Of a stretch of DNA of 10,787 nt, positions 1 through 7,006 are shown one piece after another. The stretch covers positions 1-10,787 of the forward strand of contig JAISJS010000314.1 of the NCBI GenBank assembly GCA_031261385.1, written 5' to 3'. Position 1 is the stretch's first letter, and each line of letters starts with the position of its first letter. The DNA is from Treponema sp. Its GTDB lineage: Bacteria; Spirochaetota; Spirochaetia; Treponematales; Breznakiellaceae. The notes beneath the pieces are model-generated. The model was not told the origin of the DNA and ran no database searches. It saw only the letters and a program-made list of their open reading frames with translations. A program made the translations under genes and the position numbers.

Positions 1-992
1 TTATTGAAACTGCCGCAGGAAGCGCCGCAGGGGATCAGTTTGAATTCACTATAAAAAGACCGGTCACCCTGGAACGGCGGCAGAGCGCCATGCTGCCGCT
101 TGTAGAAGGAAAGGTAACGGCGGAAAAAGCCCTGGTACTTTCGGGCTCCCGTCTCTCCGGCGCAGGCGCCGTTATTCACCCTGCAATCAGCGCAGCATTG
201 ACAAACAACACCGGGATGAAACTCCCCGCAGGACCTATCACGGTATATTCGGACGGTACCTATGCGGGAGACGCCCTGATTGAATTTTTCCCGGAAAACG
301 AGCGGCGCATTATTTCCTATGGCGAGGATCTTTCGGTAACCGGCAGCGCAGGCGCATCCAATTCCCGTCTTGTAACCGCCGTAAATATCCAGAGCGGAAT
401 TATGACCATCAGCCGCAGGCAGAGTTACGAAAAGGTATACACCATAAAAAACAGTTCCGCTGAATCAAAAAAGCTGATTATCGAACACCCCATCACTGCG
501 GGAACTACCCTTGCAGAACCGGCAAAATTCGATGAACGTACCGGTACCGTCTACCGGTTTACAAAAGATCTTCCCAAAACCGGGGAACTTGCCTTTACCG
601 TGCGCGAGGAAATGCCCCTTTCCGAGCGGATTACCCTTGCCCAGCTTAGGCCGGAAACTTTTTTAAGCTATGCTTCAAATCAGGAAATTCCCGCGAGGGT
701 ACGGACTGCCCTGCAGAAGGCTGTAGAATTAAAACAGAAAGCCGATGAAGAAACCGCCTCCCAACAGGCGCTGGAAACCCAGAAAACCCGCCTTGTTTCC
801 GATCAGGCAAGAATCAGGCAAAACCTTGAAGCGGCAGGCAATCAAACCCAGCAAGGCCAGGAATACCTTAAACGGTTAGTGTCCATGGACAGCGAAATCG
901 ACACGCTGAACAACAAAATTGAGGACGCCCGGAACAAAGTAAAGCAGGCGCAAAGCGCCTACGAGAATTACCTTGGTGGTTTGAATTTGTAA
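1..992 (+). CDS. DUF4139 domain protein (mucoidy-inhibitor-like), 5'-truncated
   Basis: The reading frame is open from the window edge (first full codon at 3), so the gene starts upstream; the ATG at 90 is internal, because the residues before it (ending PVTLERRQSAM) are typical family sequence. About 329 residues are visible. The first two thirds are a beta-rich DUF4139 domain, including LPLVEGKV and a stretch around KVYTIKNSSAESKKLIIEHP. The last ~95 residues are charged and Gln/Glu-rich with the family's C-terminal coiled-coil pattern (SDQARIRQNLEA, then EYLKRLVSMDSEIDTLNNKI), ending YENYLGGLNL. DUF4139 proteins often carry an N-terminal DUF4140 coiled coil and a signal peptide, which would lie outside this window. 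The molecular role is unknown; an envelope location is inferred from the family. It converges with the outer-membrane barrel gene across a 213-base repeat-bearing gap. Confidence 0.8.
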   Translation, partial: IETAAGSAAGDQFEFTIKRPVTLERRQSAMLPLVEGKVTAEKALVLSGSRLSGAGAVIHPAISAALTNNTGMKLPAGPITVYSDGTYAGDALIEFFPENERRIISYGEDLSVTGSAGASNSRLVTAVNIQSGIMTISRRQSYEKVYTIKNSSAESKKLIIEHPITAGTTLAEPAKFDERTGTVYRFTKDLPKTGELAFTVREEMPLSERITLAQLRPETFLSYASNQEIPARVRTALQKAVELKQKADEETASQQALETQKTRLVSDQARIRQNLEAAGNQTQQGQEYLKRLVSMDSEIDTLNNKIEDARNKVKQAQSAYENYLGGLNL

Positions 993-1002
993 TTAAAAAT
1001 GC

Positions 1003-1196
1003 AGAATATTAACCACGGAGGACACGGAGATTTTACGCAGAGAACACAGAGAAGATAAACCCAAATTTTTATTTCTTTCTTTGCGTTCTTCCGCGTTATC
1101 TCTTCTCCTCTCTGCGTTCTCCGCGTTTGCACGCTTTCGCGTGCACCCCTCTGCGTTCTCTGCGGTTTCTCTTCTTCTCTTTTCGTGGTTTATTCT
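1003..1196. repeat. Intergenic imperfect inverted repeat element
   Basis: The gap between two convergent genes is filled by a low-complexity element. The left arm reads purine-rich on + (AACCACGGAGGACACGGAG at 1011, then ACGCAGAGAACACAGAGAAG). The right arm is the pyrimidine-rich counterpart, with TCTGCGTTCTCCGCG at 1111 and CTGCGTTCTCTGCGGTT at 1151, ending CGTGGTTTATTCT. The ends form terminal inverted repeats: AGAATATTAACCACG at 1003-1017 against AGAATAAACCACG read from 1196 to 1184 on the other strand, differing by a two-base gap. Similar 'accacgga.gacacgga' sequences are known as dispersed intergenic repeats in many unrelated bacteria. I infer a REP- or MITE-like non-coding repeat. No ORF or transposase is present. 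Confidence 0.65.
1128..1145 (-). other. Perfect 7-bp hairpin inside the repeat, GAAA loop on the minus strand
   Basis: TGCACGC, a 4-base loop, then GCGTGCA form a perfect stem. Read on the minus strand the loop is GAAA, a GNRA tetraloop; on + it is TTTC, so the RNA made from the barrel-gene side would fold more stably. It lies about 60 bases past the barrel stop codon. No run of U follows, so it is not a classic Rho-independent terminator. A role in 3'-end protection is possible but not shown. Confidence 0.55.
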
Positions 1197-1205
1197 CTTA
1201 CTTCA

Positions 1206-2696
1206 TTAGAACGAGTAGCTCAAACCGGTTTTGATAAAGCAGTTCCTGTAATACTGACTCAATTCCCCGCCCTCTTTCCCTGCAAGGATTCCTCCTGAAA
1301 GTTCTGCCTTTACATCCTTTACCGTCCAGACAATCGACGGGATAAAGTAGATATCCATGTCTTCAATATCCCAAATGTTGACTGCCTTTATTTCAAGATT
1401 GTCCCGCAAGAACTTTTTTGATAATTGCACGGTAAGCCGGGTGGCAGTTATATCCAGCCCCGCTTCGGCGTCAAACACCGGATTGTCTCCGACCTTGTCA
1501 TTCAACAGGCGTATCGTCTCCCCGCACTGGACATTGGCGTTTATCCCCCAAAAAAGATCCCGGTCAAAACCCACCGACCATGCAAGGAAGGGATTATTGA
1601 TCCTGCCATCGTCCCCGCTTAAATCTTCGGTGATGTGAGCGGCAAACTCTGCGCGGAGATTAAACCCGAGTAAAACTTGCGCATAATCAACGCCGATCTG
1701 ATGATAGCGGTTGTAGGTAAGCTGCGGCACAAGTAAATCTAAATTTTGCGCAGGAAGATTGGCAACCAGATCATCCAAAAAAGCATCTACACCATCCAAG
1801 CTGATTGTCGGACGGAATAAGTTTCCGTAAAAATATTGCATACCGACATCGGCGGGGCCAAAGGTGGAAGTAAAACGCAAGCCCGCTTGTGCATATTCTA
1901 TACCCCTGGTATCGGGTAATAAATCAGATGTGAAAGCAAAAGATGAGAGATCGGCATTCCTGATACCTGCCAGAATCAAATTATAATACGGATGAGCGGA
2001 AAATCTTTCGGTAAATCTGTTTCCAATACCATCCCGGAATTGCTCAGGTATTCCTGAAAATGCATCCGGCGTCCAGCGGCCCTCCCGTGCAAAACGGTGA
2101 GCGGCAAAATTCGGAATAAATACCGCTTCCAGTTTTGAAGTGTCACCCATACCCCAGGAAACATGCACGAGGGGCCGGGCAATTTTCATCGACATGCTAT
2201 CGGTGATTCCGGTAAGATCCGAATAATCAAGGGGATTTACCACATCAAGCGGGCCCAAACTATCAGCCTTGCCCCAGGCAAGTTTGCGTAAACCCGCTTC
2301 AATGTTTACCGGGCCGAAAAAAGCCCGGAGATACGCTTCATCCAAAAGCTGCGGGGCGTATACTGAATTCGTGAGGGAACCATCCCCCAACTCTTCGAGG
2401 CTTAAGGGGGAAATATTAAGATTGATAAAGGCATCAACATTGGCGCCCGAGGCGCTGAAGTTGAGGTTTCCGGAAAAAATATCACCCAGGGATGTCAGTT
2501 TTTGCTCCCTTTCAGAATCAAAGTCCTCAAAATAACCAAGCAATTCACCTTGAACTTTTCCTCCGGTCTGCACCGAGATTGGGGATGATGGGGCGTCACG
2601 GTCTTCATCAAACCCAAAACCAAAATCCTGAGCCAAAAGGCTGAGGGGGAAAAGGAACGCCGACAATAAAAATCCGGCAATCAAAGAACGACGCAT
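1206..2696 (-). CDS. Outer-membrane beta-barrel protein, DUF1302-like
   Basis: Encodes 496 residues. I place the start at the ATG at 2696 because it opens a clean signal peptide (MRRSLIAGFL, a hydrophobic core, then LLAQ; cleavage probably after Ala22). The longer frame from 2807 would add 37 residues inside the upstream gene. A GGGGAGG Shine-Dalgarno lies about 10 bases before this ATG. The mature protein begins QDFGFGFDEDRD. The rest alternates polar and hydrophobic residues as in amphipathic strands and ends GLSYSF; a terminal Phe is the usual barrel-assembly signal. Residues near LRKLAWGKADSLGPLDVVNP resemble the WG...NP.D signature of DUF1302-type barrels, a family that elsewhere neighbours MMPL exporters and DUF1329 proteins. 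The upstream stop is 1 base from this start, so translation is probably coupled. Likely role: outer-membrane end of the export route of this cluster. The substrate is unknown. Confidence 0.75.
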   Translation of the reverse strand: MRRSLIAGFLLSAFLFPLSLLAQDFGFGFDEDRDAPSSPISVQTGGKVQGELLGYFEDFDSEREQKLTSLGDIFSGNLNFSASGANVDAFINLNISPLSLEELGDGSLTNSVYAPQLLDEAYLRAFFGPVNIEAGLRKLAWGKADSLGPLDVVNPLDYSDLTGITDSMSMKIARPLVHVSWGMGDTSKLEAVFIPNFAAHRFAREGRWTPDAFSGIPEQFRDGIGNRFTERFSAHPYYNLILAGIRNADLSSFAFTSDLLPDTRGIEYAQAGLRFTSTFGPADVGMQYFYGNLFRPTISLDGVDAFLDDLVANLPAQNLDLLVPQLTYNRYHQIGVDYAQVLLGFNLRAEFAAHITEDLSGDDGRINNPFLAWSVGFDRDLFWGINANVQCGETIRLLNDKVGDNPVFDAEAGLDITATRLTVQLSKKFLRDNLEIKAVNIWDIEDMDIYFIPSIVWTVKDVKAELSGGILAGKEGGELSQYYRNCFIKTGLSYSF

Positions 2697-2697
2697 T

Positions 2698-3489
2698 TTA
2701 CCGTGCCCTCCCCGTCTCAAGATAATTGACGGTGAACACCCCCTCGGGAATGGCATCATCGTATTTGATAATATCAACATTGATAGTCGTGGATGTTCCC
2801 GCGGCAATGGTGGTCATTTTTGTGGACATTGGGGTAAGACGGCCCTGCACTTCTTTAAGGCGCAATGTTTCAAGGGTTTTTACCAGCGCGGCCTTTTTGT
2901 CGTACAGCTCAATCTTATGATTTACTTTTGTGTCCTTATCAATCCACTGGATCATCTTTGAATATTGATAGCCGCCGTCTTTTGGAACAGACTGGATCAC
3001 ATAGCTTGGCGTGCCGTTAAAATTTTCTTCCCGCAGCAGCGTATGGGTATCAAGATCGGCGGAACGGGTTGCCGAGGAAATATCGTCATAGGAAAGGTCG
3101 GTCCCCATGAAACTTCCCGAACCTTCCGATGCGGCGATACGCCTGACCTTGCCTAACTCGGGGAGGAATATCCAGCGGTCATCCGGGCTGCCTGGGTTTT
3201 CCATGGTAAGAAAGCGGGTTCCCGCCACCGACTTGGGAGACTGAAAAACAATAATGACCCGGTCGCCTTTGGGGCCGTCTTTTGAATACTGATCGATGAC
3301 CCGTTCGGTTGTTGTCCCGTTTTTTGCGGTAATTACCATGCGGGAACGGGTGGAAACCGTATCGGCGCTGATCCGGTCACGCGAGGCGCGGATTATTGCC
3401 TGAACATCTATTTGCTGCCCGGCGTCCTGCGCAAAAAGCACTGCGGCTGAAAGCAGCGCACCAATAACGAAAAAAAGTTTTTTATTCAT
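2698..3489 (-). CDS. Periplasmic LolA-like protein (outer membrane lipoprotein-sorting protein family)
   Basis: Encodes 263 residues. The N-terminus is a signal peptide (MNKKLFFVIGALLSAAVLFA, cleavage after Ala20) with no lipobox Cys, so the product should be soluble in the periplasm. The core matches the LolA_like family typical of RND neighbours: DDRWIFLPELGKVRRI at 103-118 and the hallmark GSFMGTDLSYDDI at 125-137, followed by beta-rich sequence. LolA folds are half-barrels that carry an acyl chain in a hydrophobic cavity. I infer that it shuttles a lipid or lipid-like molecule between the RND pump and the outer membrane. The start is supported by AGGAG at 3499-3495, 5 bases before the ATG. 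It is unlikely to be the housekeeping LolA, since no lolB, lolC, lolD or lolE gene is nearby. The length is usual for this subfamily. Confidence 0.85.
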   Translation of the reverse strand: MNKKLFFVIGALLSAAVLFAQDAGQQIDVQAIIRASRDRISADTVSTRSRMVITAKNGTTTERVIDQYSKDGPKGDRVIIVFQSPKSVAGTRFLTMENPGSPDDRWIFLPELGKVRRIAASEGSGSFMGTDLSYDDISSATRSADLDTHTLLREENFNGTPSYVIQSVPKDGGYQYSKMIQWIDKDTKVNHKIELYDKKAALVKTLETLRLKEVQGRLTPMSTKMTTIAAGTSTTINVDIIKYDDAIPEGVFTVNYLETGRAR

Positions 3490-3552
3490 TTTAACTCCTA
3501 TTTAGTGCGGTACAGACCGCACCGGTTAATCGAAGCTGACCAAAGGTCAGCA
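3490..3552 (-). promoter_or_regulatory. Two perfect hairpins between the RND and LolA-like genes
   Basis: This 63-base gap is the only sizeable spacer in the cluster. Reading on the minus strand, the first stem (GCTGACC, 3-base loop, GGTCAGC; 3551-3535) begins one base after the RND stop codon. The second (GTGCGGT, 4-base loop, ACCGCAC; 3522-3505) ends five bases before the AGGAG ribosome-binding site at 3499. Both stems are 7 bp and perfect. No U-run follows either, so an intrinsic terminator is unlikely. An mRNA processing or stability element that sets the ratio of pump to carrier and barrel is a reasonable inference. Confidence 0.55.
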
Positions 3553-6246
3553 TTACTCCCTGCAAATGAATTTTGGATTGATAAGGGTCAGCAAAACCGG
3601 AAGTACCGTAAGGCTTACCAAAGCACTGGTTCCCATCGTTAACGCGATAAGCAGACCAAGGTCTGCAAGCATATTGAAACGGGACAAAAGCAAAACGGCA
3701 AAACCGGCGCCGACAGAAACCGCATTGATAATAATTGCTTTTCCCGATGTGGTAAAGGTCTTTCGCAGGAATTCCCCCGTTCCCCCCGATGCACGGTACT
3801 CCCGTTTAAAGGCCTCAAGGTAATGTATCGTATAGTCAATGCCTATTCCCACGGAAACACTGGCCACCATTGAGGTGCCGATGTTGAGTTTAATTCCCGC
3901 AAAGCCCATCACGGCAAAATTGATCAGAATCGAAATTGAAAGCGGGGCAATGCCGATGCATCCTGCAATAAACGATTTATTTGAAACAGTAATGATGATA
4001 AACACCATCAATATTGAAATGATAACCGATATAAGCTGTGACTGCACCACCAGATGGTTAAGGGAAGCTTCCACCATGGTAACGCCCCCAACCGTAGTCC
4101 GTATTTCAGGCGGAAAATTAATGCGGATATACTCATTGATTTTGTTGATGGCAATGTCACTGTCAGCCTGACCCAGGGTCCGCAGTTGAATCGTCAGCTT
4201 GACGGCTGTCGGCTCCAGCGGATCATTGGCATACTGGTCGATATTGCCCGAAAGGAGCACCAGATAATTGGATACAAGCCGCTGGAGTTCTTCGGGGCTG
4301 CTTTTTCCGTACCGCCTGGGGTCGGCGGGGATCTCGTAATACGAGGCCCCCTGGTAATTCACCTGCCGTTTCAGCTCCCGGACAAGATCGTTGGCGTTCA
4401 TTGATTTTGAATTTCCCCCCGCCCGGTCAAACAGGGCGATGAGTTCATTTTCGGTATAGATCTTTTGTCCGGCCGGATCTTTTTTTTCACTATCACCGCC
4501 TGCGGCAGCGCTGCCTCCCGCGGCAGCATTGCTTACCGCAGGCGAATCAAAATCACCAAAACCAAAATCGCCGAATCCGGAATCATCATCAAATCCAAAT
4601 CCAAAATCATCATCCAAAGAAGTATCCTGCCCGGGCGGAATTTGCGCGGTACTCTTTAAACCGTCCGGACTTTCACCGGCGTTAAACACCTGATTGATGC
4701 GTTTAACAAGATCGGTAAAGCCCATCACCTTCCCAACCTGGGGAACCTTCTGGAGGTAGACGGCAAGTCCGTCCATGGCAGAAAGCGATGAAGGGCTCAG
4801 CAGAGTTGCAGAATCATCGGCCTCAAGCACTACGCTTACCACTTTTGATCCGCCGAATTTCTCACGGATAAACACATCGGATTTATTGATGTCGGTATTG
4901 GGCCTGAAATATTCCATCATGATATTGTCGATAACCAGTTTTGAAAGGCCGTACAGCGAAATCATCAGCACTATTACCGTAAAACCCATTACAAAGCGTT
5001 TTTTCCGCGCCACGGTAACCAGAGTATCGGCTATGGCGCCGCTTAACGGATCCACACCGTCAATTTCGGCCGGGGCTCCTGCGGCATGTTTCTGCAATGG
5101 CTTGGGTCCCCGGATAATGAGCAGCGAGGGGATCAGCGTTACCGCCGCCACAAAGGAGACTACCACCCCAAAGCTCGAAAAATACCCGAATTCCCTGATG
5201 GGCGATACGGTAGTAAAGATAAAGGAGGCAAAACCGACAAAGGTGGTTAAGGCGGCAAGAAACACCGGCTTTCCTATTTTCCGCAATAATGCAAAGATCA
5301 GTTCCCGGTGCGCATCAGCGTCCATGCTGCGGTTTCCCATATCGGTAATGTAATGGGTAATTACATGGATTCCGTAAGCGCTTCCCACGGCAACGAGGAT
5401 TACCGGAAGAACCGTTGATATAACCGAAAGCTGAAACCCAAACAGGGGCATGGCCCCGACAGACCAAATCGAAGCGACAATCACCGTGAGCAGGGGGAGG
5501 ATAACTGCGGTAAATCCTCTGAAAGAAAAAAACAGTACCAGCAATACCACAACGATAACCAGCGGCACAAGGAAGGTAAGGTCCATGCTCATCGCTTCGT
5601 TGACGGTGGCGCTTATCACCGGCATTCCGGTAACATACACCGTTGCAAGTCCGTCAAACATCTCCCGGGCAATATCGCGGATCTGCACAAAACTCTCGAT
5701 TACTTCAGGCTTTCCCGCATCTTCCGAAGGAATGTCCAGCGGCACCAATACCTGGGTAGCAGAAAAGTCATCGGAGATAAGGGATCGTTCGTAGGTATCC
5801 CATGAGAGCAGCCGTGTTTTAAGTTCGGCAATCTCCGCAGGGGAACCGGAAAAATCCTCCCCGACAAGCTTTTCCACGATGATGGATTCACCGTCTCCCG
5901 AAATATAATCGGTACTGATGAGGGAATTGATATTGTCCACCGTGGGGAGTTCCTCAATCCGCTGAACATAATCCCGCAGCCGGTTTAAAAATTCCCCGTC
6001 GAACACCGTTCCGTATTCCCGCTCAAGCCCGACAAGGATAAAAAGGGAACTCCCAAACGTGTCGTCAATATATTTGGAGGTGAGCCGCGCAGGGTCGCTG
6101 TCCGGCACAAAACGGAAGTTGTTGTTATCCAGTTCCGCACGGGGAAGCTGGAGGGCAAAAAAAACGGTTATCAATGCAATGACCGCAACGATAAGAAACG
6201 GATGTTTAAATAGTTTATTCAAAAACTTTTCATTGGATTTTTCCAT
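3553..6246 (-). CDS. RND/MMPL-superfamily exporter (predicted exporter, COG1033-like)
   Basis: Encodes 897 residues as a duplicated 12-TM RND protein. TM1 is ~17-34, followed by a large periplasmic loop; TM2-6 are ~224-376; a cytoplasmic linker and TM7 at ~418-436; a second periplasmic loop; and TM8-12 from ~737 to near the end. The TM4-equivalent motif in the second half is VGIGIDYTIHYL, with the proton-relay-type Asp. The first half has VAVGSAYGIHV, lacking that Asp, as commonly seen in this subfamily. Loop 2 contains a Gly/Phe/Asp-rich, probably disordered segment (545-568) and then an Ala/Gly-rich run. I chose the ATG at 6246, not the GTG at 6258, because GAGG sits 6 bases before the ATG while the GTG has no such site. 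Its neighbours (TetR, LolA-like, barrel) suggest proton-driven movement of a lipid or hydrophobic compound out of the inner membrane, not multidrug efflux with an MFP/TolC. The substrate is unknown. Confidence 0.88.
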   Translation of the reverse strand: MEKSNEKFLNKLFKHPFLIVAVIALITVFFALQLPRAELDNNNFRFVPDSDPARLTSKYIDDTFGSSLFILVGLEREYGTVFDGEFLNRLRDYVQRIEELPTVDNINSLISTDYISGDGESIIVEKLVGEDFSGSPAEIAELKTRLLSWDTYERSLISDDFSATQVLVPLDIPSEDAGKPEVIESFVQIRDIAREMFDGLATVYVTGMPVISATVNEAMSMDLTFLVPLVIVVVLLVLFFSFRGFTAVILPLLTVIVASIWSVGAMPLFGFQLSVISTVLPVILVAVGSAYGIHVITHYITDMGNRSMDADAHRELIFALLRKIGKPVFLAALTTFVGFASFIFTTVSPIREFGYFSSFGVVVSFVAAVTLIPSLLIIRGPKPLQKHAAGAPAEIDGVDPLSGAIADTLVTVARKKRFVMGFTVIVLMISLYGLSKLVIDNIMMEYFRPNTDINKSDVFIREKFGGSKVVSVVLEADDSATLLSPSSLSAMDGLAVYLQKVPQVGKVMGFTDLVKRINQVFNAGESPDGLKSTAQIPPGQDTSLDDDFGFGFDDDSGFGDFGFGDFDSPAVSNAAAGGSAAAGGDSEKKDPAGQKIYTENELIALFDRAGGNSKSMNANDLVRELKRQVNYQGASYYEIPADPRRYGKSSPEELQRLVSNYLVLLSGNIDQYANDPLEPTAVKLTIQLRTLGQADSDIAINKINEYIRINFPPEIRTTVGGVTMVEASLNHLVVQSQLISVIISILMVFIIITVSNKSFIAGCIGIAPLSISILINFAVMGFAGIKLNIGTSMVASVSVGIGIDYTIHYLEAFKREYRASGGTGEFLRKTFTTSGKAIIINAVSVGAGFAVLLLSRFNMLADLGLLIALTMGTSALVSLTVLPVLLTLINPKFICRE
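4543..4614 (-). other. Gly/Phe/Asp-rich motif segment in RND periplasmic loop 2
   Basis: Codes for residues 545-568 of the exporter: three Asp, then FGFGFDDDSGFGDFGFG, then DFDS. The composition is almost only D, F and G, so it is probably unstructured. The core DFGFGFD with following acidic residues is identical to residues 24-30 of the barrel protein of the same cluster, at its predicted mature N-terminus. Next comes an Ala/Gly/Ser-rich run and a KK-containing acidic stretch coded over an A8 tract (T8 at 4480-4487 on +). Confidence 0.7.
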
Positions 6247-6252
6247 ATGGCG

Positions 6253-6256
6253 CCTC
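6253..6256 (-). promoter_or_regulatory. Ribosome-binding site that decides the RND start
   Basis: GAGG at 6256-6253 stands 6 bases before the ATG at 6246. It overlaps the TetR stop codon (TGA, 6257-6255), so a ribosome finishing tetR is placed directly on the start site of the exporter. The alternative GTG at 6258 overlaps the same stop codon as GTGA but has no Shine-Dalgarno. Confidence 0.6.
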
Positions 6257-6932
6257 ACTCATCTGTTTTTTTATTGGGCAGCACCAGGAGGGACCGATCG
6301 ATTCCTTCCCGGGCTATTCCCCTAAGCATAATTTGAAAAACTGTCTTTAGTTCATCAATCACAAGATCCGGTTTTCGCTCTGTCCTGGGCAGTTTGGCGG
6401 CGTTTTCCACTGCCTGGGAAAAAAGCCCGATGATGGCCCTGACTATAAGTCCCGGCTCAATATCTTTTTCAAAAAGCCCTTCATCCACCCCCTGTTCTAT
6501 CATTTTTTTTATCAGATAGTAAAATACATAGGAAGCGGACCATGTCGTATCTTCCACAGAAATGAAAGAACCGTCAGGCGCCAAAAAATGCCGCATATTG
6601 AAAAGTAAAAAAATATCATCCGATTCCCCATAAAGCTCCAGATAACTTATCCAGTACTGCTTGAGCGCCTCCAGCCCCGACATGCTTTCCTTCAGCCGGG
6701 ACTCCACATACTCGCTGAATTTGGCAGCCGCCTCGTCGCAAATGTCCTTAAAAAGGACATCCTTGCTGGGGAAATAAAGGTACAGCGTGCCCTTGCTCAG
6801 TTCCGCCTTCTTTGCAATGTCCCCCATACTTACCTTTTCCACTCCGTATTCGAGAATCAGCGCCTTGGCACAGCTCATAATAAGGCTCCGGCGTTCGGCT
6901 TTTTCACGTTCCTTTCGTTCAAATATTCCCAT
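6255..6932 (-). CDS. TetR-family transcriptional regulator
   Basis: Encodes 225 residues. The N-terminal helix-turn-helix domain covers ~12-62; the recognition part IAKKAELSKGTLYLYFPSKD (39-58) is a near-perfect TetR signature, preceded by SCAKALILEYGVEKVSMGD. The rest is helical, as expected for a ligand-binding and dimerisation domain, and is not alignable by eye to a named subfamily. The ATG at 6932 is supported by AGAAGGG about 5 bases upstream. The gene is first in the cluster and its stop lies 8 bases before the exporter start, so it most likely represses its own operon and senses the exported compound or a related lipid. A good palindrome lies 12 bases before its start and a near-consensus promoter lies upstream of that. 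An A8 tract falls in the IKKM codons (T8 at 6503-6510 on +). Confidence 0.9.
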   Translation of the reverse strand: MGIFERKEREKAERRSLIMSCAKALILEYGVEKVSMGDIAKKAELSKGTLYLYFPSKDVLFKDICDEAAAKFSEYVESRLKESMSGLEALKQYWISYLELYGESDDIFLLFNMRHFLAPDGSFISVEDTTWSASYVFYYLIKKMIEQGVDEGLFEKDIEPGLIVRAIIGLFSQAVENAAKLPRTERKPDLVIDELKTVFQIMLRGIAREGIDRSLLVLPNKKTDE

Positions 6933-6943
6933 TCAAACCCTTC

Positions 6944-6966
6944 TAAAATGACCGCCGGTTATTATA
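6944..6966. promoter_or_regulatory. Candidate TetR operator palindrome
   Basis: An imperfect 23-bp palindrome is centred on C6955, with core ACCG-C-CGGT and matching A/T arms; 9 of 11 base pairs are complementary, the exceptions being 6950/6960 and 6946/6964. It lies in the predicted tetR leader, 12 bases before the tetR start and downstream of the tetR promoter, so a bound dimer could act as a roadblock. Size and position fit TetR-family autoregulation. The link to this TetR is inferred. Confidence 0.5.
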
Positions 6967-6977
6967 TATTCGACGGA

Positions 6978-7006
6978 TTGTTTATTCCCACAAGTTCAAA
7001 TATAAC
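6978..7006 (+). promoter_or_regulatory. Candidate divergent promoter toward the GH18 gene
   Basis: TTGTTT at 6978-6983, a 17-base spacer, and TATAAC at 7001-7006. The -35 is weak (3 of 6) and the -10 good (5 of 6). It overlaps the cluster promoter on the other strand, so the two could compete for polymerase. A second candidate lies downstream. Confidence 0.35.

Noticed and set aside
1003..1196. CRISPR array or tandem repeat gene
   Set aside because: There is no regular repeat-spacer spacing; the arms are inverted and low in complexity.
2697..2807. 37-codon N-terminal extension of the barrel gene from ATG 2807
   Set aside because: It lies inside the LolA-like gene in another frame, has arginine/proline-rich content, and would bury the signal peptide. 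The ATG at 2696 gives a clean signal sequence.
4775..5353. Long plus-strand frame of 192 residues opposite the RND gene
   Set aside because: It is antisense to a strongly supported exporter, with no family features, and is explained by the codon bias of the real gene.
6247..6258. GTG 6258 as the RND start
   Set aside because: It overlaps the tetR stop but has no Shine-Dalgarno; ATG 6246 has GAGG 6 bases upstream.
6961..6966. Perfect TATAAT on the minus strand as the tetR -10
   Set aside because: No acceptable -35 lies 15-19 bases upstream (the nearest, TTGTGG, has a 21-base spacer), and the promoter at 7026-6999 is much better.
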